Source: an uncultured Myxococcales bacterium (GTDB taxonomy: Bacteria; Myxococcota_A; UBA9042). Taken from it: a stretch of 6,031 nucleotides of DNA. Made by a program: the position numbers and the translations under genes. Location of the stretch: contig CAIXAA010000260.1 in the NCBI GenBank assembly GCA_903917305.1, positions 1-6,031 on the forward strand, written 5' to 3'. Position 1 is the stretch's first letter. Each line of letters begins with the position of its first letter. A model generated the notes under the pieces. It was not told the origin of the DNA. It ran no database searches and saw only the letters and a list, made by a program, of their open reading frames with translations. Shown piece by piece: positions 1-5,056 of this stretch.

Positions 1-1
1 C

Positions 2-1864
2 AAGGGCGACTGCCAGGCTTCGGTGTGCGACGGCAGCGGCGCCATCACCGAGACCGCCGACACGAGCGACATCCCGGCCGACGACGGCAACCAGTGCACC
101 GGCGAGGCGTGCCTGGGCAGCGTGCCGGTGCACCCGCCGCTCGGCGTCACGGCGGCGTGCAGCCAGAGCGACGGCTCGCGATGCGACGGCAACGGCAGCT
201 GCGTGCAGTGCATTGCCGCGAGCGATTGCGGCATCGACAACGCCTGCCAGACGTGGAGCTGCACGTTGGGCATGTGCGGCGTGCAGAACGCGACGGCGGC
301 GACGCCGGTCGGCCCGCAAGTCACGGGCGATTGCCTGCAGGTGCAGTGCAACGGCTTTGGCGCCATCGTGACCGTGGCGCTGAACACGGACACGCCGCCG
401 GACGACGGCAACCAGTGCACGGCCGAGACGTGCGCGGCTGGCGTGCCGCAGCATCCGGTCCTGTCGCAGGGCTCGGCGTGCGCGCAGAACAGCGGCAAGG
501 AGTGCAATGCCAATGGCGTTTGCGTGCAGTGCCTTGTCGCCAGCGAGTGCGGCACGGACGGGTTGTGCTTGGCCCACACCTGCAGCAGCGGCAGCTGCGG
601 CATCACACTGACGGCCGCCGGCACGCCGGTGGGCACGCAAGTTCCCAACGATTGTCAGCAAGTGCAGTGCAACGCCTCGGGCGGCACCCAGACCGTCGCC
701 AACAACACCGACGTGCCACTCGACGACGGCAACCCGTGCACGAGCGAGACGTGCGTCGCGGGCGTCCCCAGCCACCCGAACGTCATCGATGGCACGGCGT
801 GCACCGGCGGCACTTGCCAGGGCGGCACGTGTGTGCCCGCGCCCACCGGCGAAACGGACCTCGTGGTCGTGCGCGTCGGCGACGGTGCGGCCGGTTTGAC
901 CAGCGCCGCCGCGTTGGTCAACCTCGTCGACTACAAGCTGGACGGCACGTGGTCCGGCGAGCTCAAGCTGCCCGTCGCGGTGGGCAGCGGCACCGTGCCC
1001 AACCCCTTGACCTTGGCCGGCAGCGCGACGTCTGAGGGCGCGCTGGCGCGCTCCTTCGACGGACATCACCTCACGCTGGCTGGCTACGCCGCAGCGCCGG
1101 GAACGGCGGCGGTCAATGCCACGACGTCGGGCGCGACCAACCGCGTCATCGGCCTCATCGGCAACAACAGCGACATCACCAAGGCCAGCATCGACACCAC
1201 GACCGCCATGACGACGGCCTTTTCCGCTGTCAGCGTGCGCGGCGCAACCTCGAATGATGGCAGCGGCTTCTGGGTTTCCGGCAATGGATCGGTCAGCACG
1301 GGAGGCATCTGGTACATCGCAGCGGGAACCGTCGGCATCGGCACGCAACTGCTCAACTCGCCGGCCAATGCGCGTTGGCCCGGAATCTTTGGCCCCGTGG
1401 CGCAGCCGCAGCTCTTCTTCTCTTCCACTTCGACGACCGTGACGCAGGTCGGCCCCGACCTGCCCAAGACGAGCGCCTCCGCCATCGCGCTGACCGGCTT
1501 GCCGGTGTCCGGCGGCTCTCCCTACGGCTTTGCCCTGCTCGACCGCGATGGCAATGGCAGCTTGGAGACGCTTTACATCGCGGACGACGGCAGCTTCGCC
1601 AATGGCGGCGGCGTGCAGAAGTGGACCTACAACACCACGCAGGCCAAGTGGTTGCACACGACCACCTTCACCAACGGCCTGACCGTCGGCTGCCGCGGCT
1701 TGACCGCCTGGATTACGGGCAGCAACGCGACGATCGCCGCGACGACCAACGACAACAAGCTCGTCCTGATCGTCGACGACGGCAGCGCAACCCCCCTCTT
1801 CTCCACACTCGCCACCGCCCCCACCAACACCGCCTTCCGCGGCGTCGCGCTCAAGCCGAAATGA
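2..1864 (+). CDS. Cys-rich tandem-repeat secreted-type protein, C-terminal part (5' end outside window)
   Basis: The frame is open from base 2 and the window begins inside a repeat unit, so the true start lies upstream; the first in-window ATG at 23 is internal. Residues 2-278 (approximately) form Cys-rich repeats of 107 residues with 12 cysteines each and a DDGNxCTxExC signature. From about base 860 to the stop there is a roughly 330-residue Ser/Thr/Gly/Asn-rich, beta-looking domain with a single cysteine (GCRGLTAW), ending in NTAFRGVAL. Dense even-numbered cysteines suggest disulfides and an extracellular location, but no signal peptide can be seen because the N-terminus is missing. Similar Cys-rich repeat proteins are common in myxobacteria. 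I recognise the style but cannot assign a function; the C-terminal domain resembles beta-propeller-like surface domains only in general character. Its stop (TGA 1862-1864) overlaps the start of the deacetylase gene, so the two are probably cotranscribed. Confidence 0.85.
   Translation, partial: KGDCQASVCDGSGAITETADTSDIPADDGNQCTGEACLGSVPVHPPLGVTAACSQSDGSRCDGNGSCVQCIAASDCGIDNACQTWSCTLGMCGVQNATAATPVGPQVTGDCLQVQCNGFGAIVTVALNTDTPPDDGNQCTAETCAAGVPQHPVLSQGSACAQNSGKECNANGVCVQCLVASECGTDGLCLAHTCSSGSCGITLTAAGTPVGTQVPNDCQQVQCNASGGTQTVANNTDVPLDDGNPCTSETCVAGVPSHPNVIDGTACTGGTCQGGTCVPAPTGETDLVVVRVGDGAAGLTSAAALVNLVDYKLDGTWSGELKLPVAVGSGTVPNPLTLAGSATSEGALARSFDGHHLTLAGYAAAPGTAAVNATTSGATNRVIGLIGNNSDITKASIDTTTAMTTAFSAVSVRGATSNDGSGFWVSGNGSVSTGGIWYIAAGTVGIGTQLLNSPANARWPGIFGPVAQPQLFFSSTSTTVTQVGPDLPKTSASAIALTGLPVSGGSPYGFALLDRDGNGSLETLYIADDGSFANGGGVQKWTYNTTQAKWLHTTTFTNGLTVGCRGLTAWITGSNATIAATTNDNKLVLIVDDGSATPLFSTLATAPTNTAFRGVALKPK
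5..835 (+). repeat. Three tandem Cys-rich repeats, 321-nt period (107 residues)
   Basis: Units begin at 5, 326 and 647 with (G/N)DC; the spacing is exactly 321 nt both times. Units 1 and 2 align without gaps and share all 12 cysteine positions, the DDGNQCT block, the CVQC block and the TPVG linker. Unit 3 keeps the first part (NDC, QC, DDGNPCT, ETC) but is shortened after about 63 residues, closing with TGGTCQGGTC before the C-terminal domain. The copies are clearly diverged at the DNA level, so this is an old protein repeat, not a recent DNA duplication. More units probably lie upstream because the window starts within one. Confidence 0.9.
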
Positions 1865-2673
1865 CCGAGCCCGTGCGCGCTTCCAAGTGGGGCCGCCCGC
1901 TGCTGCTGGCCCTGCTGGCCGTGGCACTGGCGCTGGTCGTGGCGCGGCTGCTGGGCGGCCATGTCCCCGACGCGGCGCTGTGGGCGACGCTGATCGTATT
2001 GCAGATCGCGGTGTTCGTGGGTGTGCGCTTCCCGGCGCTGGGCATGTTCGCGCGGCCGATCCTGGCGGGGCAGGTGCAGCAGCCCGTCGTGGCGCTGACC
2101 TTCGATGACGGGCCGCACCCGCAGCACACGCGCCACGTGCTCGACCTGCTGGCGGCGAGCGGGCACCGCGCGACGTTCTTCGTCATCGGCCAGCGCGCGC
2201 AGGAACAGCCTGAACTGCTGACGCAAATCGTCGAGGAAGGGCACGGGCTGGGCAACCACACGTGGCGGCACTCCTACCTGACGCCCGCGCTGCCGGCGCG
2301 CCGGCTGGAGGCGGAGCTGCGCCGCACCGGCGAGCTTCTGGCGCAGTTTTGCGGCCATGCGCCGCGCTGGTTCCGGCCGCCGGTGGGGCTGGTGTCGCCG
2401 CCGGTGGGGCTGGCGGCGGCGCGCGCCGGGCTCGAAGTGGTCATCTGGACCGAGACGGCGCGCGACGGCGTGGCCTGGGCCGATGCCGGCAAGGGCCTGG
2501 AGCGTCTACGCAAACATCTGAAACCAGGCGCGATCCTCGTGCTGCACGACGGCGTGCACACCGCCCCAGGGCAGCAGCCCGCGGTCTACGCCCTGCTGCC
2601 GCGCCTGCTGGCGGAGCTGGAGGCGCGCGGCCTGCGCTCGGTCACGCTCGATGCGCTGCTGGGGGGAAAGTAG
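1861..2673 (+). CDS. Membrane-anchored polysaccharide deacetylase (NodB homology domain)
   Basis: This 270-residue protein has two hydrophobic segments near the N-terminus (about residues 13-30 and 37-55), then a NodB/CE4 deacetylase domain. Visible motifs are TFDDGPHP (residues 80-87, catalytic and metal Asp82/Asp83), GNHTWRHS (metal His133 and His137), WFRPPVG (170-176), Trp196 with Asp202, and ILVLHDG (225-231, His229). All catalytic positions of the CE4 family appear present. CE4 enzymes remove N- or O-acetyl groups from polysaccharides or peptidoglycan using a divalent metal; the substrate here is unknown. The hydrophobic N-terminus implies a membrane-attached enzyme, probably with the domain outside the cytoplasm. 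The ATG at 1861 overlaps the upstream stop as ATGA, with no clear Shine-Dalgarno sequence, suggesting translational coupling. The PPTase starts 2 nt after its stop. Its place beside lipid/polyene genes is seen; any role in that pathway is inference. Confidence 0.9.
   Translation: MTEPVRASKWGRPLLLALLAVALALVVARLLGGHVPDAALWATLIVLQIAVFVGVRFPALGMFARPILAGQVQQPVVALTFDDGPHPQHTRHVLDLLAASGHRATFFVIGQRAQEQPELLTQIVEEGHGLGNHTWRHSYLTPALPARRLEAELRRTGELLAQFCGHAPRWFRPPVGLVSPPVGLAAARAGLEVVIWTETARDGVAWADAGKGLERLRKHLKPGAILVLHDGVHTAPGQQPAVYALLPRLLAELEARGLRSVTLDALLGGK
2661..2670 (+). promoter_or_regulatory. Shine-Dalgarno-like G run for the PPTase gene
   Basis: GGGGGGAAAG lies at the end of the deacetylase gene. 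The G run (2661-2666) is 8 nt upstream of GTG 2675 and 14 nt upstream of ATG 2681. This favours the GTG start but does not exclude the ATG two codons later. An in-frame ATG at 2651 lies before the site and is disfavoured. Confidence 0.5.
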
Positions 2674-2674
2674 C

Positions 2675-3421
2675 GTGACGATGGCAGTCTTGCCGCCCGG
2701 CGCCAGCCGCTTGCTCGCCCGCGTGCAGCCCGTCGCGGCCGCGCCCGGCACCCTGCTCCCGGTGGGCGTCGAAGTCTGGCACCTGGACTTGAATGCCTGC
2801 GCGGACTTGCAAAGCGAGGCGCGCGACCTGCTCGACGACGCCGACCGCCGCGCCGCCGATCGCTTCACGCGCCCCGCCTCGCGCATTCGGCAGCAACTGA
2901 CGCACGCAGCGCTGCGCTGCCTGCTGGCGCGGCACCTGGGCACCCAGCCCGGCTTGCTGCGCTTCCAAGTGGGGCCCCACGGCAAACCCGAGCTCGATCC
3001 CAAGCGCGACCTGCGCTTTTCGCTGTCGCACAGCGGCACGGACGCGCTCGTTGCGCTGGCTTGGGGGCGCGAAGTCGGCGTCGACCTGGAGCGGATCCGC
3101 CCGCGCCGCAGCCTCGAACAGCTGGCGATGACATGCTTTTCGCCGGTCGAGCTCGCCGCGTGGCTGGCCGTCCCGGCGGCGGATCGCCTGCGCGGCTTCT
3201 ACCGCTTCTGGGCCTGCAAGGAAGCGCTCATCAAGGCTTGGGCCTTGGGGCTGGCGGCTGGGCTGCAGCGCTTCGACGTCGCGCTCGCGCCGCAAACGGC
3301 GCCGCAGTTGGCCCGCGCCGACGTGCCCGCCGCGCCGCCCGGGGATTGGGTGCTGCGCGAACTCCAGGGTCCAGCGGGCTACGCCGCCGCGCTGGCCGTG
3401 CAGCAGCTGGGCAGTCCCTGA
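2675..3421 (+). CDS. 4'-phosphopantetheinyl transferase, Sfp type
   Basis: This 248-residue protein is the usual size for Sfp/Gsp-type PPTases. Such enzymes transfer the phosphopantetheine arm of CoA to the conserved serine of carrier proteins, converting apo-ACP to holo-ACP in the cytoplasm. Visible motifs are GPHGKPEL (100-107), FSLSHS (115-120), VGVDLE (134-139, with Mg-binding Asp137 and Glu139) and FWACKEALIKAWALGL (178-193, with Trp179, Lys182, Glu183 and Lys187). The C-terminus has the common GYAAALAV strand. The start is taken as GTG 2675, just after the upstream stop at 2671-2673; ATG 2681 is an equal-frame alternative. The natural substrates are probably the two ACPs encoded at 4491-5014, as dedicated PPTases accompany ACPs in aryl polyene clusters. 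The family call is secure; the substrate assignment is inference. Confidence 0.93.
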   Translation: MTMAVLPPGASRLLARVQPVAAAPGTLLPVGVEVWHLDLNACADLQSEARDLLDDADRRAADRFTRPASRIRQQLTHAALRCLLARHLGTQPGLLRFQVGPHGKPELDPKRDLRFSLSHSGTDALVALAWGREVGVDLERIRPRRSLEQLAMTCFSPVELAAWLAVPAADRLRGFYRFWACKEALIKAWALGLAAGLQRFDVALAPQTAPQLARADVPAAPPGDWVLRELQGPAGYAAALAVQQLGSP

Positions 3422-3464
3422 CGCGCAAGCCGCCGCTGCGCATGGACAAGCCCCACGCCCACGC

Positions 3465-3493
3465 TTTACGCCGCCGCGTCCTTCCGGTAGAAC
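3465..3493 (+). promoter_or_regulatory. Candidate sigma70-like promoter upstream of the acyltransferase gene
   Basis: TTTACG (3465-3470) and TAGAAC (3488-3493) match the -35 and -10 consensus at 4 of 6 positions each, with an ideal 17-nt spacer. They sit in the only long gap of the cluster. A start near 3500 would give a leader of about 60 nt before the ATG at 3561. It is a weak match in GC-rich DNA, and readthrough from the upstream genes remains possible. Confidence 0.35.
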
Positions 3494-3545
3494 CCGCAGC
3501 GGCCGGGTGCCAGGTGCCCGTTGCCCTCGCGTGCTGCGAACGCCC

Positions 3546-3549
3546 GGAG
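3546..3549 (+). promoter_or_regulatory. Ribosome binding site for the acyltransferase gene
   Basis: GGAG lies 11 nt before ATG 3561. It supports this start over the in-frame GTG at 3507, which would add 18 residues of Pro/Arg/Cys-rich sequence that does not look like part of the family. Confidence 0.5.
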
Positions 3550-3560
3550 CGGTGTGCCCC

Positions 3561-4415
3561 ATGTTGCGCTTTGTGTCCACACCGTTGCGCCTCGTTGACC
3601 AGACCTTCCGCGTCCTCCTGACCACCTTTGCCTTCACCTTCTTCTACTGCGGCGGCTCGGTGCTCTCGTGGTTGCGCCTACCCATCGGCTGGCTCGGCGG
3701 CGGCTCGCGCATCGAGCGCATCCGCCGCTGCCAGCGCATCGTCCAGAACGGCTTTGTCTTCTTCCACGATTTCATGCGCGTCGGCCGGCTCATCGGCTTC
3801 GACCCGCGCAAGGTCGGCCTGCGCTTGCCGCCCGGGCCCTGCGTCCTGGTCGCCAACCATCCCACGCTCGTCGATGTCACGGCGATCATCGCCACGGTCG
3901 GCAACTTGTCGTGTGTCGTCAAGCGCATCCTGTTCTTCAGCCCCACGCTCGGCCCCTTGCTGCGGTTCTGCTGGCACATCAACAGCGGCGCCGGCGATGC
4001 CACGGCGGGCGCGGCGGTGATGGTGGAGTCGTTGCAGCGCTTGCGCTCCGGCATGACCGTCCTCATCTTCCCGGAGGGCACGCGATCGCCAGAGGGCGGC
4101 CTGCGGGCTTTCAACCGGGGCGCTTTTGAGATAGCCTCGCGCGCGGATGTACCGGTCGTGCCGGTGTTCCTGAGCTGTCATCCTGCCATGTTGTCCAAGG
4201 AGGCGCCCTGGTACCGGGCGCCCGCCATCCCTGCCCAGTACCACATGATTCAGCTGCCGACGCTGGATCCGAAGCGCTGGAACGGCGACAGCCGGGCGAT
4301 GGCGGCCGACGTGCAGGCGCTGTACCAGCTGTGCTTGGAAGGCAAGGCCCCAGCAGCACGGGGACCGCGGGAGCCGAAGCCGAGAGTGGAGCTGGCCAAG
4401 GCCGTCGGAGCTTGA
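3561..4415 (+). CDS. Lysophospholipid acyltransferase family protein (PlsC-like), aryl-polyene type
   Basis: This 284-residue protein has an N-terminal hydrophobic stretch (about residues 18-40, rich in Phe, Thr and Leu) followed by a PlsC-type acyltransferase domain. Motif I is NHPTLVD (99-105, the HX4D catalytic pair His100 and Asp105), motif III is FPEGTRS (170-176) and motif IV is VPVVPVFL (197-204). The segment CVVKRILFFSPTLGPLLR and the PWYR block (217-220) resemble the acyltransferases of aryl polyene clusters more than housekeeping PlsC, judged from memory. Family members move an acyl group from acyl-ACP or acyl-CoA to a glycerolipid-type acceptor at the inner membrane. Here the likely role is to attach the finished polyene acid, or a companion fatty acid, to the lipid anchor. 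The last 25 residues are Pro/Arg/Lys-rich and probably disordered. It is followed by the two ACP genes after 75 nt. Housekeeping phospholipid synthesis is the main alternative. Confidence 0.88.
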   Translation: MLRFVSTPLRLVDQTFRVLLTTFAFTFFYCGGSVLSWLRLPIGWLGGGSRIERIRRCQRIVQNGFVFFHDFMRVGRLIGFDPRKVGLRLPPGPCVLVANHPTLVDVTAIIATVGNLSCVVKRILFFSPTLGPLLRFCWHINSGAGDATAGAAVMVESLQRLRSGMTVLIFPEGTRSPEGGLRAFNRGAFEIASRADVPVVPVFLSCHPAMLSKEAPWYRAPAIPAQYHMIQLPTLDPKRWNGDSRAMAADVQALYQLCLEGKAPAARGPREPKPRVELAKAVGA

Positions 4416-4453
4416 GCCGGAAGACCTGGATGTGTGGCCGGTCGTGTGCAGCG

Positions 4454-4473
4454 GCCTTTGCACCTCGAAAGGC
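4454..4473 (+). promoter_or_regulatory. Small inverted repeat just upstream of the first ACP ribosome binding site
   Basis: GCCTTT (4454-4459) and AAAGGC (4468-4473) are perfect complements around an 8-nt loop. The hairpin ends 2 nt before the GGGAG ribosome binding site. There is no T-run after it, so it is not an intrinsic terminator. It may be a leader hairpin that affects stability or translation of the ACP message, or it may be chance. Confidence 0.3.
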
Positions 4474-4475
4474 GA

Positions 4476-4480
4476 GGGAG
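4476..4480 (+). promoter_or_regulatory. Ribosome binding site for the first ACP gene
   Basis: GGGAG lies 10 nt before ATG 4491. It decides the start: an in-frame GTG at 4434 would add 19 Arg-rich residues ahead of a standard ACP N-terminus and has no such site. Confidence 0.65.
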
Positions 4481-4490
4481 AGACGAGTCG

Positions 4491-4766
4491 ATGGTTGAAT
4501 TGATCAAGGAATTGAAAGAACTGATTGTCGAGTCCCTGATGCTCGAAGACGTGGTGCCGGCCGACATCGTGACCGACGACCCGCTCTTTGGCTCCGGACT
4601 CGGCCTGGACTCGATCGACGCGCTCGAGCTGTCCATGGCCATCCACAAGCGCTACGGCGTGCGCATCGCCGCCGACGACGAGAAGAACCGCGAGATCTTT
4701 CGCTCCGTCGGCTCGCTGGCGACCTTCATCGCCGCGCACCGCACCCAGGAGGGGGTCGCCCCATGA
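4491..4766 (+). CDS. Acyl carrier protein 1
   Basis: This 91-residue acidic protein has the ACP fold pattern: helix 1 (VELIKELKELIVESLML), an acidic loop with DDPLFGSG, and the attachment motif GLGLDSIDALEL, in which Ser41 receives the phosphopantetheine arm. A later segment, KRYGVRIAADDEKNREIF, precedes the last helix, SLATFIAAH. The length is slightly above a standard FAS ACP. It differs from its neighbour in the helix II region (LGLDSIDALELSMAI) and in the extended NREIF loop, a pattern I associate with aryl polyene and xanthomonadin ACPs. It should carry the starter or growing acyl chain in the cytoplasm. The first 13 codons are only about one-third G+C, far below the surrounding DNA, and follow a good ribosome binding site, which suits strong translation. 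Its stop overlaps the start of the second ACP gene. Confidence 0.93.
   Translation: MVELIKELKELIVESLMLEDVVPADIVTDDPLFGSGLGLDSIDALELSMAIHKRYGVRIAADDEKNREIFRSVGSLATFIAAHRTQEGVAP
4747..4752 (+). promoter_or_regulatory. Strong Shine-Dalgarno for the second ACP gene
   Basis: AGGAGG is a perfect anti-16S complement placed 10 nt before ATG 4763, inside the end of the first ACP gene. Despite the ATGA overlap, ACP2 therefore has its own strong initiation site and need not depend on reinitiation. Confidence 0.75.
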
Positions 4767-5014
4767 CACGCGACGAAATCTTCCAGAAGATCCGGGACAT
4801 GCTCTCGGAGATGTTCGAGATCGACCGCGACAGCATCCAGCTGGAATCGCACCTCGTGCAGGACCTCGACCTCGACAGCATCGACGCCATCGACATGGTC
4901 GTGAAGCTGCAGGAGCTGACCGGACGCCGTGTGGAGGGAGAGTCCCTGCGCAAGGTCGCGACCATCAAGGATGTGGTCGACCTCGTGGAATCCTACCTTG
5001 CCACGGCGCCTTGA
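4763..5014 (+). CDS. Acyl carrier protein 2
   Basis: This 83-residue protein is of standard ACP size. Helix 1 is EIFQKIRDMLSEMFEI, followed by the loop QLESHLVQDLDLDSIDAIDM with the phosphopantetheine serine at position 39, then KLQELTGRRVEGESLRKVATIKDVVDLV. The DLDLDSID form and the 'KVATIKDVVDLV' end are close to classical FAS/PKS type II ACPs. The gene overlaps ACP1 by 4 nt. Paired, non-identical ACPs next to an AMP-ligase are a hallmark of aryl polyene-type clusters; a division of labour, with one ACP for starter loading and one for elongation, is plausible but cannot be assigned from sequence alone. The PPTase at 2675-3421 probably activates both. Confidence 0.93.
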   Translation: MTRDEIFQKIRDMLSEMFEIDRDSIQLESHLVQDLDLDSIDAIDMVVKLQELTGRRVEGESLRKVATIKDVVDLVESYLATAP

Positions 5015-5056
5015 CGGACCCGGCACGGCCTCGCCGCCAACGCCATTGAACCGACG

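Larger units (their letters stand above)
3422..3560 (+). other. Intergenic gap of 139 nt between PPTase and acyltransferase
   Basis: No gene or RNA was recognised here. The contents are the promoter candidate at 3465-3493 and a Shine-Dalgarno-like GGAG at 3546-3549. There is no GC-stem plus T-run that would indicate an intrinsic terminator after the PPTase gene. Confidence 0.6.

Noticed and set aside
1375..1860. Upstream in-frame extension of the deacetylase reading frame
   Set aside because: The extension is Arg/Gln/Asp-rich and overlaps the beta-rich domain of the first gene out of frame; ATG 1861 begins a normal membrane-anchored deacetylase.
2376..2413. 17-nt perfect direct repeat, 21-nt apart, encoding PPVGL twice
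   Set aside because: It looked like a recent in-frame duplication, but the FRPPVGLVSP-type segment has the length I expect for this deacetylase family, so the second copy is probably a native residue pattern in biased codons.
3505..3519. Short palindrome-like element (GGGTGCC A GGTGCCC)
   Set aside because: It pairs only with two G-T wobbles and leaves almost no loop; no T-run follows, so there is no support for a terminator or operator.
3507..3560. Upstream GTG start for the acyltransferase
   Set aside because: No ribosome binding site, and it adds Pro/Arg/Cys-rich residues foreign to the family; ATG 3561 has GGAG upstream.
2642..3637. Long open frame on the minus strand (331 codons)
   Set aside because: Antisense shadow of the PPTase gene with Arg/Gln/Ala-biased composition.
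3678..4769. Long open frame on the minus strand (363 codons)
   Set aside because: Antisense shadow of the acyltransferase and first ACP; no recognisable motif and no ribosome binding site support.
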